Shown here: positions 12,514 to 33,400 of the stretch, one piece after another
Layout: the number at the start of each line of letters is the position of its first letter
Numbering within the stretch: the first letter of the stretch is position 1
Assembly: GCF_018320785.1 (NCBI RefSeq)
Contig: NC_054884.1
Coordinates: forward strand, 25,173,667-25,237,666
Length of the DNA stretch: 64,000 nt
DNA from: Cheilinus undulatus
Lineage: Eukaryota > Chordata > Actinopteri > Labriformes > Labridae
Reading direction: 5' to 3'
Notes under the pieces: generated by a model
Database searches by the model: none
What the model was told of the DNA's origin: nothing
What the model saw: only the letters and a program-made list of their open reading frames with translations
Program-made: the position numbers and the translations under genes

Positions 12514-13250
12514 GAATGTAAAGTGTTTTGATTAAATAATTTACTGGATTTGAATATGTGGTTCTCAGCTGGTCTTGTCTCAGGACCTACAACCAACTAT
12601 TTAATGAGAAATCATGACCCAAATTTCTGAAAATGTTCATTTTTTTATGAAAAATATTGCAGGGAGGATCTTAAATGGAACAAAAGATATGATTAAATAA
12701 ACAGACAGGACAAAACAAACATGTTTAAGAAGTGCATCATAACAGAAGTCCTGGGAGGACATGCATGCATACATTTTATTTCACTCCATTTTCTGTGACA
12801 GCCAAGGCCAGATTAACATGACTGTGCCCCTGGGCATCTGCTACCCAGTGAACCTACCAACGCTTAATGCCCTTGCTACCACAGAATCAACAGTAAAGAA
12901 CAGTATTCAGGCCAGTCAGTGCTTTAATATCCCCGAGTCAAGTCAAGAACACATGTCCAAATGTTGAATCTGGCCTTTTAAGTTTAAGTAAATACTGCTA
13001 CATAGCACTTGGGAGTGCCACTCAGTTAGAAGCAGCAGGCTATTCAAAGGGTCTGTGACCCATTGCTTTCCTCAACAGTGTCTGGGCAATGTCCAGTTGT
13101 CCTCATGCTTACACCAGCCTTGGTGGCAGCACCTGAATTTTGGTTGATTTTTAGAGATTTCAGGAATTTAACACATTCATAGGAAAGCCAGCTTCAGCTG
13201 TTAGCCCAGGGTGTGAAGTTGAATAAATCAAGTCTAAGAAAATAACTAAA
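11586..13250. other. ADAM12 3' UTR and intergenic DNA
   Basis: Sequence after the ADAM12 stop. No early AATAAA was seen; a candidate poly(A) signal AATAAA is at 12696-12701 (weak), and an ATTAAA at about 12532. Near 12555 begins a hAT-like end (gtggttctcagctgg). No coding exon recognised. Confidence 0.4.
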
Positions 13251-13264
13251 ACAAGACAGATCAT

Positions 13265-13860
13265 AGTGAGACACCGGATCTGTCAGAACAGAAACACACA
13301 GCAAAACTTTCAAAATAAAATTGGATTCTGGTTTGGATAAGGGTTTAGATCAGGGTTGGGCTAAATAAAAAGTGAAAAACCTGACCTGTAAAACCTGATT
13401 ACAACACATTTAATAAAGCCAAATAAATGGTCTACTTACAGGAAAAATCTTGTCCTCCATTAATTACACTCTAACATAGCTAATGTAGCTAAGGCTAAAG
13501 TTAACACAGCTACTTAAGCTACATAGATTACATAGCTACTTAGCAAAAATAGCTGAATCTAAAGCTAAAGAAGCTACTTTAGCTCTGTTTACTATGTAGG
13601 TCTCATAGCTACATAACTAACGTAGCCATTTAGATAACTTTGCTACTTTAGCTACTTTAGAATATGCTATGTTTCCTTAAGCTAGACCTGTTTTGGAAGT
13701 TTTTACACAAACAATGGCTCATTCTAGCTTTGTAAGCTTTCACTAAAGCTATTGTAGCTACATTGTCTTACATTCCCGTAAGGCAGCTAAAGCGAGCCAG
13801 CATTCGCCTACAAACTTCTAAAACGTGTCTATACATAATTTAATCCTGGATTAGACAGCT
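13265..13860 (-). repeat. AGCTA-core interspersed repeat, copy 2 (inverted)
   Basis: Core about 13470-13780 of tagct/agcta units. On the minus strand it is followed by the family's 3' arm: ggaggacaagatttttcctg, taaatgtgttgtaatcagg, and the end gttctgacagatccggtgtctcac. This is the only copy found in reverse orientation. Confidence 0.75.
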
Positions 13861-13971
13861 GATCTTTTCTTGGTTTTATTTATGAGATGTTGCTCAGTCT
13901 GTAATGTCTGCAGTTGAGTTATTTTATGAACTGTCAGACTGTATCTATCAACTAAGCACTTAGAGAGCGCA

Positions 13972-14195
13972 GACCTCCGCCATTAGCCCTATCTCACGAT
14001 AGTGAAGAATCCTTTAAAAAATTCCTGGATCCAGACGGTGATCCAGATCACTCCCAAAATCTAATCAGTTCTTCCTTATGCCATTTCTGTCATTTCCCGA
14101 AAATTTCATCAAATCTGTCCATAACTTTTTGAGTTATGTTGCTAACAAACAAACAAACAAACCCTGCTGATCACATAACTTCCTTGGCGGAGGTA
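13972..14195. mobile_element. MITE-like repeat with short inverted ends
   Basis: Bounded by agacctccgccatt and cttggcggaggt, an inverted pair. Interior includes atttcatcaaatctgtccat, aactttttgagttatgttgc and a (aaac)n run at about 14144-14160. I recall the same sequence as a common dispersed repeat in fish but cannot name its family. It lies between an inverted AGCTA copy and a detached AGCTA 3' end. Confidence 0.55.
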
Positions 14196-14244
14196 ATAAA
14201 GTTGAATTCTTTAAAAACTTCTGAAACATACCGTTAAATTATGT

Positions 14245-14340
14245 CCTTTCTGTTCTGACAGATGCAGCGTCTCACAATAGTGGTTTGCAAAAAGGGATGC
14301 CAGACATCTGGGGTCTGCAGCCAGACCACTTTCAACCAAA
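14245..14340 (+). repeat. Detached 3' end of the AGCTA-core family
   Basis: Reads tctgttctgacagatgcagcg, then ctcacaatagtggtttgca and ggggtctgcagccagaccac: the terminal segment shared by copies at 46620-46710 and 62815-62885, but without any AGCTA core. Confidence 0.6.
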
Positions 14341-17300
14341 ATTCCCTTGTTATCACAGAAAAAGAGAGAAATGATAAATAAATGGAGATATTAAAGCTTG
14401 GAGCTTCCCAAACAGGTTCCCAACCCACTTTTGGGTCCTGATCCACCAGTTGAGAACCACTGATTTACAGTGTTTTTGTTGGAATATTATGGTCAAGAGA
14501 GAACGGTAAAGCTTGAAATGGAAAGTTATATGACTATAAATCATTATTTGTTTGCTGGTGGCCTGGTAGATGGCATAGATTGGATGGCTGGGTCTCAAAA
14601 TAGTTGGAATCACAACTTTGATCTATGGTGTAATACTTAAACACAGCAGCTGTTTAAGTGACTGTGATAATAAAATAACCACTGGCAGACCATTAGACTT
14701 TCATAAGGAAGCAGTTTAAATGTTAACTTCTGTTCATTTCGATCAAAATGAACTATTACTGCGGTTAACATGTTTTTGAACAAATCAGTGGTTAACTGAT
14801 TCAAAATTTCTGCACATACAGTATTTCAGGAAAGGTAACAGTGAAGTGTCACTGATTCTGTTTCATTTAACAGTCCTTGAGGAGCTCACTTTGGGGATGT
14901 AGGGACACGTTTTAAATGGAGTTTGGAAGCAAAAAGGGGAGGATAAAACATACATCCCACGGAGAGGATCTTTGAAATATTGCTCTGCTTGAAGTCATCT
15001 GCGCTTTTGACTATTTCCCTGTGTGCTCAAGGAATTTTTGTGTTGTTTAATCATGAAATCAATGAAGACTTTCTCAAAGTTTCAGCTGTACAGATGTCAT
15101 TTAGGTACGCACACTTCTATAGGGTTCGTGTGAGGATTTTAAGGTGACATATCATACCCATTTTCCAACTTTTAACACAGTCCCTTGTGGGTCTGCATGA
15201 AATGTCTCTCCCATGCTTGGGTTGAAAAATAACATGGATCAGGCACCAGAGGTTGACCCTGTATAAACCAACTCCAAACAGCCTTTGTCTGAGTGGTCTA
15301 TTTTTGTGGGTGTCTCTTCAAATAAATGAGCTCTTTTTCTAAGATACAGCTGTGTAGTGAGAAATACCTGATTAGAGGCTGGTATTGTTATAATTGCAAC
15401 AAGGAGAGCAGATTCTGACTGGAAAATTAGAATTTTGTTCTTTCAGACATATAAAAACCACAGAAAAAGGACTGGGTTGGCTAATTTAACATTTCCTGGG
15501 TCAACAGATACTCCAGATACCTTAACACAGGTGCAAAAAAACTGAAAAGGGGGCCTCTAAATGATAGATACCCTTTGAAATCTGTAGTGGAAAAGGAAAT
15601 ATGCACTTATCATACAGTTATTCATTTTCTAGTTTTGTTACCCTTTTAATTTAGCTAATGGGGGATATCTTGAGCTCAACAGTGTGGTTCTGGAGGTAAA
15701 AGTCCCATTCAAACTCACGCCATCTGAGTGTAAAATGATGGTTATACTCCTGCAGAAAACACAAGTTCATACACTATGAACCTTGTTTAGATAAAACACA
15801 GTTATGTTGCCATCGAGAGTTAAAAAACTACACTACCCACAATCCTTGACTGTCTCACTGTAGCACTGTAATGTAGAAAAAATGTCTGTGTACAGTTTAA
15901 AAGTTTGAAAAGCTATCATTAGCAATGAATTTAGCGAATCACAATGGATTGTGGGAGTTTTTGGGATGCTTGTTGTCTCAGTTCCTGGATACAAAATGCT
16001 GATGTATGGAGGATTTGAACTGGGCAATTTAGTTCCAGAGCCAAATCCCTCATAAAAGTGGGCAGTCACTGTTGAGCTCTGTTAGATTTCCGGTCATTAA
16101 AGCATGTTTTATTCATCAGAATAAATTCCTTTTTTCTTTTTTTTTTTTTTACTTGATTGCAATGCAGCATATATACATTCACGTCAAAGCAACATTTCCT
16201 TTAAGCGCAGCTCTTGGTGAAATATGTAGGCTCGTATCTGACTTTTGTTACTTTTGATACTGTTCTATCTTTATAATACTGCACTACTTGTACATGCCTT
16301 GCTTTGTTTCTATGCTTTTCCAATGCTCTCTGTGTCCATGTGCAAGCAGGCAGTCACCCGACTGCACATTTTGTCCATCATATTTCTTGTAAGTTGTGTT
16401 ACAGGTGAACACACTTCCATGGAGAATGCTTTTTATATAATGATTGTTTGATACATCATATGTAAAGAAAAATCTTCAAATGTCAGCGTCTAGTTGTGGT
16501 ATTTTGAACACTCAAGCAGCATAAGTAAAACTGTTTTTTAACACAGATTATATTTGTAATTAATCATTGTTCTGGTTTTCTTTGCTTTTACACACTATGT
16601 ACATGTCTCTGTGAAGTTTACTATTGCTGGACAGTGAAATATTAAAACATTTCTCTTACCCCTGTGTACAGATTCTACATCTCCATGTAGAATCTGTATA
16701 GAGACTGCAGAGGAGGGTTCAGTTGTCTACAGCCTCGCATCAAAGCCTCGCTTCATGTAAAGAACACAATCAGAGGTGGAAAAAGTACACCACTATAGTG
16801 CACGAGGAAACATAAAGTTACTCTGGTTAAAATTACACAAGATAATATCAAAAGTATTTTGAGTTTACTTTAAGTACTGAGTAGCTAGAGAATAGATCTC
16901 CAACCAGATTGCTCAGGTAAAGTCACACCTCTGTAATAAAGTTAAATGCACAGCAAAATTGACAGTGTTAAATCTTATAGCTTTAAGTTTATCATTTTAA
17001 AATGCATCTATACTGGTCCAGCTACATGTAGTTAAACTAATATTTTAAAGTGATAAATGTTATACAACAGAGCTGCAGTTACTCTTGAAAATCCGTGGCA
17101 AGTTGGGTCTCCACCTGCAAGAATCAAACAGAGAGTCAGCCTAATAGCAAGGCAATGTATACTAATGCACAATGTGTCTTCAAGGAGCCCCCACAGTCCT
17201 AGACAGGAGCTCTAACTCAGTGGATAACTTCACTCATAGTGTCTCACATCGAAAAAAAATAGCAATCCACTGAAAAAGTTACCAAAAGAACCCAAGTAGG

Positions 17301-17450
17301 GATCACTGTACAACAGGCAGCCTCCAGACACAACTAAACACATATAAAACACATGTAAACACTCTGCCCAAGGGCATGATGGGGAACTCTGCCCACAAAT
17401 CCCGAAAAATTCAAGTCAGTCTGGCTGCAGACTGACATCAACCCTCACAG
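14341..17450. other. Intergenic DNA between ADAM12 and DHX32
   Basis: No exon recognised. A hAT-type end (ccagttgagaaccactg) is at about 14446-14462. A T-rich run is at 16130-16150. The stretch from about 16774 (agaggtggaaaaagtac) resembles the end of a hAT-type repeat that is better preserved at 18829-18995. Confidence 0.4.
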
Positions 17451-17460
17451 ACCAGTCATC

Positions 17461-17912
17461 TGAGGTCGCACTCACACTAGGCCATCCGTACCGTGCCTGG
17501 GCCCGTTTCAGCCTAAAGTCTGGTACGTTAGGCCAGTGTGAGTGCAATCGTTGTGTGCTTCACCGCGGCATGCTTCGAGGCCCCGGCACAGAAGGACGAG
17601 GTGGGCCTAGGCACGGCACGGATGCAAATGAAGGAGCACAGGCGCGGATGCCAGATCAGATATCGTATAAATCTATTGCTATTTTACAGCCTAAAAATCA
17701 ACACTTATGTATACTGAGTCATCAACACGTATAAGTTCATCAACGGTGGATGCTTCATGTGATGACGTCGGCACGTGACGTATCCGTGCTCAGGCCTGGA
17801 TGCGTTGAGCAGTGTGAGTGCGGGCCAAAGGGGGGACGGGGAGGGGGTCAAATGGGCTTTTGCATGGTAAGAATACGACACGGTACAGATGGGCTAGTGT
17901 GAGTGCACCCTG
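17461..17912. mobile_element. Non-autonomous DNA element with ~40-bp inverted ends
   Basis: Left end ggtcgcactcacactaggcc then atccgtaccgtgcc; right end, reverse-complemented, gggtgcactcacactagccc then atctgtaccgtgtc. The body is GC-rich and CpG-rich relative to its surroundings (caccgcggcatgc, gacgtcggcacgtgacgta). No transposase reading frame. Target duplication not clear. Confidence 0.7.
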
Positions 17913-17934
17913 AGACACCATCCACTGCTGTAAT

Positions 17935-18600
17935 TTGCCAGTATGTTTTAGGTTTTTTTGTATTAAGTTTTATTCATAGCCAAAGTCTGGCTTTTACAGT
18001 CATGAAATAACCACATTGCACATATTACAGACAAAGAAAGATTTCATAAATAAAACAGAGATAAACAAGGTTGGCTCACCTTAGCTCCTTTAGCTTTAGC
18101 TTTTTTTTTTTTTTAGCTAAAACATTATTACACTAACTACTTGATTAACAATACTACAGAGGCCAATGTAGCTAAGTTAGCTTAAGCAACGTGACTTTTA
18201 TCAATCATAGCTAAAGCATGTAGCTTACATAGCAGCTTTGCGAGCTTAGATTTTGCTAAATCAGCTATGTAGCAATGTTATCTACATAGTTTGTTCAGCC
18301 AATAGAGCTAAGTAAGCTATTATTGCTACATTAGAATGTTTTCATGGAGGTTGAGCTTTTTCCCCATAAGCAGACTGTTTACTAGCTTTTTTAAACATTT
18401 TGTTATCAGATTTTGCATGTCAGGTTTTTAACTTTTAATCTTTATTGCCTTCACCCTAACCCACACACTTAACAGGAGTATAAATATGACTTTTTTTTTA
18501 GAGTTTTTGCATGTATTTCTGTTCTGAAAGAGATTTAAATTAACAGTCTGTGAGAGTGGCCATCAGAGATGTGCCGTGTGCAGCAGGACCCCTCTTCCAG
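17935..18600 (+). repeat. AGCTA-core interspersed repeat, copy 3
   Basis: A 5' arm (attcatagccaaagtctggc, atgaaataaccacattgcac, aacagagataaacaagg) precedes the core (18080-18330), followed by gaatgttttcatggaggttg, a taaacattttgttatcag segment and the end gttctgaaagag. The 5' arm matches the one in copy 4 near 45810-45905, showing that the element has conserved sequence on both sides of the core. Confidence 0.75.
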
Positions 18601-18828
18601 TGTGCGGGGCTTAGATCAACTGACACTGAGTTGAAATAACACTGCTGGATCAACTCTGTCAAGTAACTCTGACAATGAAGGCCATTTCACTCAGAAAAGA
18701 GTTCAATTTCACTTTGGGAGTTGAAGTCAATGCCAACCTGTTAACCCTGACATATCATCTCTTTAGTTTTTGCTGTTTTGGGATATGATGTGGAATCATT
18801 CTCTCATTGTGTCCTGCTGTGTAGTCAA

Positions 18829-18995
18829 AAGAGGTGGAAAAAGTATAATAGTATTGCACTCAGGTATAAGTGCAGTCACTGAAGTTGAAACTTACTCAAG
18901 TAGAAGTAAAAGTGCAGATTTCAAAATTAACTTAAAGGACAAACACTTAATTACTGTAATCTAAGTACATTTGTAATTAGTTACTCTCCACCCAT
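18829..18995. mobile_element. hAT-type MITE
   Basis: Starts agaggtggaaaaagtata, continues with ctcaagtagaagtaaaagtg and ends ttagttactctccaccca. This is the familiar layout of a short fish hAT-like repeat whose ends read as inverted CAGAGGTGG-type motifs. Confidence 0.55.
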
Positions 18996-19938
18996 GCTCA
19001 CATCATAATAAATTATACTCCTCTTTGTTCTCCAATAATGATGACAGAGCAGTGTACCAATAAGTTGTTAGTTGGGTGGGTAAAACACAACAGTGAGGAG
19101 GTATTGCAGTTGAATCTAGAAAGTCTTCATCTATGAACAGCCCCACTCTTTTAAGCTACAGGTGAGTTATTTATCCCAGTTCTTCGTAGAGATTAAGCAA
19201 GGACATTTCACATTCAATGTCGAGCAGGTTTTCAGAGTTGTGTTTTAAAAAATGAAAATGTTATTAGAATAATTGTATATTAGAAATAATGTTGCTCAAA
19301 GATTTTTGGTGGAACTATTTTTGCCAAAAGTCTATTTGAGTTCAGGATGGTGTTAAGAAAATTGCATACAAATGACTAAAGGGGGTAAAAAGCCCGGGTT
19401 GTTTGCCCCCTTTAGCTCCGCCCTTGACTCATTATTAGAGATGCTGCATGACGAGCATTGTTGCTACTCACGTGAGTGTTAGAAATGAGTTTGTTGTAAT
19501 CTGTATGTAATAATTACTGGAGCATATTTTCAAGTCGTTGTTTGTGGTTAATTTTGCAACTCTTTATCTCCTCGACAACAGATAGGCCATGTGTATTAGC
19601 ACTCTGGATTTGAACAAACAAGAGATTATGACAAGCTAGTGGACAAGGCTCGCCATTGAACGGAAAAGCTCCATGTCGATGGATACACGAGTGGAGCCAC
19701 GTTGGGGAGAAATTACGCGCAGGTGCGCACAGCGAGTCAGCCGTGAATAGAGCAACTTCAGACTTTAAACAGCTCAGGAAAGAGACAAGAAAACTACAAT
19801 CTGGTTACCACAGAGAGAAATTTGTGAATTGTGTTGTTGGAACGGATTTTTAGCCTTAAAAGGAAGTAATGGAACCGTAGCTCTGAAACATTTACGCGCC
19901 CGTGTCCGGTTAACAGACAACTAACATATTTTTGAATC
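18996..19938 (+). promoter_or_regulatory. DHX32 upstream region
   Basis: Non-coding stretch before the DHX32 start codon. CpGs become denser toward the gene (tttacgcgcccgtgtccgg at about 19890-19910); no TATA box was seen within 150 bases of the start. This fits a CpG-type housekeeping promoter, but the transcription start cannot be fixed from sequence alone. Confidence 0.4.
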
Positions 19939-27720
<7,782 letters not shown>

Positions 27721-28383
27721 TTTGAATGTATAAATGTAAAACTTCTGGCCTGTTTTTTATCACCAGGGTCTGAAACATTGTATATTTTTGTTTAAAAAAA
27801 AACTGAAGACAAAATACTCTGGTGATGGATGCTGACTTATTGCAGCAGTTGGAGCAAAGGCTTGAAGAGATTGAAGCTGGCTGTTGGAACTGCAGAACTG
27901 AAGCCACACCTCTTCAGATCCTCAAAGTACACATTTAACTTACTGATTAAATGTAAAAAAAAAAAAAAAAAAAAAAAAAAACCTCTTAGGTTTGCAAGTA
28001 CACTGTCAGTTTTTGTTATGTTTTCTCTTGTATTTCCTCCTATATGCTGCTATTCTGGTAAAGAATCTCTCAAGGAGATGAACTTGTCAACAGATAATTA
28101 TGACATCACATCCAATCTTTTTTGTAATAGCCAATTAAAACTAAGCTCAGAAAAGTTAAAAGTTGGAAATAATCAGCATAAAATTAGCAATCAAAACAGA
28201 GTTAATGTTTTCGAAAATGTTATTTGAGACGTATTTAAACCTGATCATGTGATCCATGTCCATCTGGTTACATAGAGGTCTACTCAGTGAGCTTTACTGT
28301 AGCCAGTCCACAGGTTTAAGGCCTCATTCACACAGGCAGGTAGTTTTGAAAATGGAGGTTTTCCTCCTCCACTTTCCAAAATG

Positions 28384-28850
28384 AGAGCCATTTTGGTCCT
28401 TGGGTGTAACTGTCACTTTTTGACAGTGTGCAAAAAAATTTTTATGTGTAAAAATCAGTAATGCCAAAAATTACAGACAGATACCAGGCTCTGATGACCA
28501 GGACACAAATCAACCTTACATGTATTAAATAACTTTTTTTGTTCACTTTTAACATCTTAAACACAGGGGGCACGGTGACAGAACCTGGCATTTAAACGGT
28601 TATATTTCTTGAAATGTACAAGTTCTTTCTTTGAGGGTGGATTGGTTTGACAAAAGATGTTAAAAAAACACTATGATATTATTATGCCTAATGTATGAAA
28701 TGAGCCATTTTGGTCCTTAAGGGCTTATGCATTGCATTTTTTAACCTTACACTTTGCGCAGAAATAATGCATAAAATTCAGTGACATAAACTAGACTCTG
28801 ATGACCAGGACAAAAAAAAAAAAAAAAAAAAAACTACTTCACAGGTGTTC
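28384..28850. repeat. Tandem duplication, offset about 310-320 bp
   Basis: Both units start gagccattttggtcctt (28384 and 28702), share a middle with an incomplete match and reach ctctgatgaccaggac (about 28489 and 28796). The second unit has then acquired an A run. Origin unknown. Confidence 0.6.
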
Positions 28851-30451
28851 AAAAGATAAGGGACATGGAACATTTTTTAATACTCAAGATAGTTTTGCGT
28901 GCACGCAGAAAGTCGTTGGTTTAACAGTATATCACTAGTATTGCACACTTGCAAGGAACCAAGAAGCTGAGCGCCCCTCAAGGTCTGATCCTGAAATTAT
29001 CTTTGTAAAACCACATTATGTGCTGCTCGGAGCCTTCCAGGTCAATTGTTGTCTGTCTGTCCTTCACTATGCAGACAAAGCAGCTCATTCAGACAGCAAT
29101 GATGTCCTTGGCAATAAAAAATATTGCTATTCCTCTGCAATGACCATTTAATCTTAAGCCCTTTAAACCAACCACAGCTGGATCTCATCTAATCTCTGTT
29201 CATCAACACACAGTGGCTGTATGAATGTGTAAGCAAGTATAAAGTTAACCTAGCAATGTTAGTGCTAGTACAAGTCTGGTGTCCACTGCTCTTATATTAA
29301 TGACTGTGAAAGTATTGCACAGCAGTAACTTAAAATACAAACTGAGTTTCTAAATATTGTTGCCCCTGATTGAGTTTTCAGAGATTATAAAAGCTGTTTA
29401 CATGTGTACAAAAGGCAGAGAACTCCTTTTTCAAAAACACCCACCTGTGATCGATGCCTTGAATCGTCTTGCTTCAATTCTAGACAGCTAATGTTCTGTC
29501 CATCTTAATAGGAAGTCTATGCTGGAGATTAAGACAGCTGACTTGACAAGCTGGTGCTGTACAATGTTGCGAATTGCGTAATAGTTTTCCTTCTCAATTG
29601 TGGTCCAAAACCGCATTTAGTCTCCTTTAACTTGCCCTCCAGGTACTGTGTTCTCAGTCCTTTTTCCTGTTCTGCTCTCCAGCTCTACATTGTCTGACTG
29701 AAATGTTCAAGTTCTGATGGATGACTGTTCAGATCAGCAGCAGCAGATGAATGCTGTCTATTGATGTGCTTTAAAGGGAGAAAAAGATCCCTCTGTCACA
29801 CCTTATTATGATGTAGCCAGAAGTTTTTACATTTAAAGGACTGTCTGATGCATGAAGAAACTACAACACAAGTCATTTACTGGTTTCACCCATTTCTTAT
29901 GGAAAATGTTTATATTCATAAGTTCTGGTATGACATCTTTTTACAGCATGTGAAACATTACATGTTGACATGCTACAAGGAGGAAAAGCATTGTATGGAA
30001 ATGCAGATACAGTATACATTTATTGATGATGCTTATGATCAAGTTATGCAATCAGCAAAAAACTGGGTTTAATATTTTTTTTAAGAATTCTATTTAATAA
30101 TTCGACTGGCAAATGTGATATCTGAGAGCTGTTGTCAGTAATAGTAATGATGCTTCATAGTCAATTATTTCATAATCTTGTAAAGAATTTTGTAAAAAAA
30201 TGCTTTTGATCTGTATTCATATTCACATGATGTTATATCTGTATTATCTGGCAGTATCAGCACAGTGTCTTCTGCATTGTATCTGTAAAATACAAATTTG
30301 TAAAAACTGCATCACTAAAATCTCTGGAAACTATGCCAGCTTTATGATACTTGTTATAAGTATAAAAACTTTGTCTTCTAAAGTCTATTTGAGAGTATAT
30401 TGAACCGTTTCCAAAGTCTGAAAGAATTAATCGTGTGCATAGACGACTATG

Positions 30452-30457
30452 TTTATT
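30452..30457 (-). terminator. BCCIP poly(A) signal candidate
   Basis: AATAAA on the minus strand, 7 bases past the BCCIP stop (30465). If used, the 3' UTR would be only about 25-35 bases. Confidence 0.4.
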
Positions 30458-30464
30458 GTGAGGT

Positions 30465-33400
30465 TCACACAGTCAGGTATTCTTTGAGTTTGTCCATAAT
30501 GGCAGGCATTCTGTCTGCAGGTATCAGCATCACAGTCCTGAAAGGTTTCATGGGAACGTCATCAAATGACCACCGTCCACTCAAACAGGAGTCTGCCTCT
30601 TCTTGGACCGAGTAGTGGAACTTCAGGATAGCTTGCTGTTAAGAGAACACAGACAGGACTTCAATGCAGGAATATATAAAAATAAACTAAACTTTTACAT
30701 CATTAGTTTATTTTTTGAGGGTTTAAATACATTAACAAACATCAGGCCTGCCTGCAGAATTGGCAGTAGCATTGGTGCTGGCATCCTTGCAAAAAGTTAC
30801 TTCAATTTTTGGGGGTTCTGATGTTTAAATTACCTATTTGGGCAACTTTTTAAATAACATTTTCATCACTGTTTCCAACCATTTTTTAAATTTTTTGTTT
30901 TTACGCTTTGAACCCATTTATGCCTCTTTTAACCAATTTCTGCAACTTTTTAACCACTTTTCACCATTTCCAACTATTTTTGCCCCCTTTTAACTAATTT
31001 TTCCAAATTTTTCTGAACCACTTTATAACCATTTTAACCCCTTATTTTGCCACTTTTAACCAATTTCCCCCAAGTAACCACTTTTGTCAACTTTTTTTGC
31101 TAGTTTTAATCTATTTTAACCCAATTTTGCCATTTTTTCTTTACATTAAATTCAGTTTCTTCTGCTTCATTCTCTGGCATGCTGATGTATATGCAGATCA
31201 TGGCTTAGATATGAAATCTGACATCACTTTCCTAATGGTTTGGTTCAGTGTGTTCATCCACACTGTTAACATTACTTAAAAAAAAACAAAAGTAAAATAT
31301 TTTTTTGGAAAAGGAGTTTAAATTTTGAAAAAGGCTGTATTGTACTCTAGCATAAATTAATACATTTGTTTTTATTTCTTTGATAATAGTGGTTAGTATT
31401 CAGGTTAAATATAAAAAAGGGTTATCACAGCTTAACTTTACAATGGACCAGGACTTTCCAGACCGTCACTGGCATCCCATTTGTCTGGGCCCCAGAAAGC
31501 TCTCCCTTTATCACCCCTTATGGATGACCTTGACAAATATTAAACACACAGTCAATGACTTCTGCTACTATGTATTTGCAGTTACCTCATAAAAGAATTC
31601 TTCCTCTGCATTGACAAACATGTACTCTTCTTTGGGTGCTCCTCTGGCTGGAATACTCTTGCTCGTCTCTTTGCAGGTTTTGCTGATCATCAGACAGTAG
31701 TGGCATTTCCCGCTTGGCTTATTTGTCCTCTGAGCTTCAGCGATTTCATCTCTAGCGGACAGAAGAACATTCAGTTAATTTTTGCACACAACACTTTCAA
31801 AGGACTGATCAAACGGAGCCGGTTAGAACCTACTGGAGCTGTTTGTGCAGCGGGAGGGCGATCTGTGGAGGCACGTTGATGAAGCGCTCACTCAGCAGGA
31901 GACCCACAGGCTTGCTGGTGTCACTGAAGATCTCCTCCAGCTGTTCTGACATGCTGTGAGTTGAGTTCTTCTCGCACTGGTCCATGATCAACTCCTTTAC
32001 CTCCTCCACACACTGAACACCCTGATTTATTTAACCAAACCCAGACAAAGAGAATAGTTTAAACAAGGACTTCCACAAGTTGGTTTTTCTTATTATCAGA
32101 ACTGATTTTAGACAGCCATAAAAAATGATTTGGTTTAGTTTGTACAGAAGTAAGAACAATTTACAAAGTGATTTTCATAGAACAACAAATATGTTTGTGT
32201 GAGAAGCTGATGTTACCTTTCTCTCAGTGAGGTTGAGCATAGTAATGAAGCCAAACACTTCATCTGGGTCGTCATCGTCACTGTCTTCTGGTACCTCTGC
32301 TTGCTAGAGGGAAAGAACGGAACAATAAGATTGACAAAAAACTTTAAGCTCACTTTTACAGATGAGGATGAAATTATTAGCCCTCCTCTGAAACTTTCAG
32401 TTTTCCCAAGTATTTCTCAAGTGCCGTCAAACATGTAACATTTATGTGTGTAACATTTTTGGCTGACTGCTGAGGTCAGCCCTACAGATGGCTCTGTCCA
32501 TATACTGGCTGAGTGAGTGATGCTTCTTTGAGAGCCCTACCATACAGAGTTGGGTTTGCTTGGACTGAATGCTGTCGCTAATGACTGCCTCCACCGTGTT
32601 AACTAGAGCCATACATACAGAGCTGCGCTACGGGCGGGGTTTACTTGTGCTGAAAGCCCTCTAATGGCTGCCTCCACTGCTGTAAAATACTCAGATATAG
32701 CTTTAGCCTCTGTTTAACCAGAACTGTGCCACATTTTTGTATGACAAAGCATAAAAACAACCCTATTAGCTTTTCATGTTGGGACAGATGCTTCCCTAGT
32801 GCAGTCATTAGCTGGGTCTGAGCCGCAGCTTGTCTGTATAAGACACGTCTGACAACGTGTCTTATACAGACAAGCGCTGAGAGCAACATGGAAAGCTTTC
32901 TGTGACAGAAAACAATATTGTCGCTCTTCTGCCGCCCCGCTTTGGTATGACTGGTAGTTACAGTGAAAGGGTTACCTGTTGTATACAGCTAATGACTGCA
33001 CTAGCAGGCCTGCTAGTCATTAGTGGGGTCTGAGCTGCAGCGGCACTTCTATCTGAACCAGACAATGTGTCTAAATCCAAACAAGCACAGAGAGCAACAC
33101 TGAAAGCTTTCTGTGACAGAAAAAACAATGTTCTCGCTCTACTCCCGGTCTGTTTCGGCGTGGCTACCCGATCATTGTGGTGGCCTTGTCCAGTATTGTC
33201 CACCGTTAGCTGTTAGCTTGAATGTCGCAGTAGGACCGAGGCAGTTTACTCCGAAATGGACCACTGTTCTTGTTAACACCAGAGCAGAGAACCACACCGA
33301 CAGCTTGTCTTGTGCAGAGGAGGGGTTTTTGCCCTTTTCTTGTAGTGTTGTCTGTAATGGGATGGGGGTTGGTGACGGTGCTCTGGGCATGTTGTCCAGA

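Larger units (their letters stand above)
27721..30464. other. Convergent DHX32/BCCIP 3' region
   Basis: 2.7 kb between two stop codons facing each other. Contains a 27-base A run (27955-27981) preceded by attaaa, a duplicated segment (28384-28530 and 28702-28850) and another A run at about 28812-28832. No coding exon was seen. A possible DHX32 poly(A) signal is attaaa at about 27945; BCCIP may end at its signal 30452-30457. Confidence 0.45.

Noticed and set aside
12553-14465. A single hAT element spanning both gtggttctcagctgg-type ends
   Set aside because: The ends are inverted and alike, but flanks do not match and the interior is filled with other repeats; two unrelated fragments cannot be excluded.
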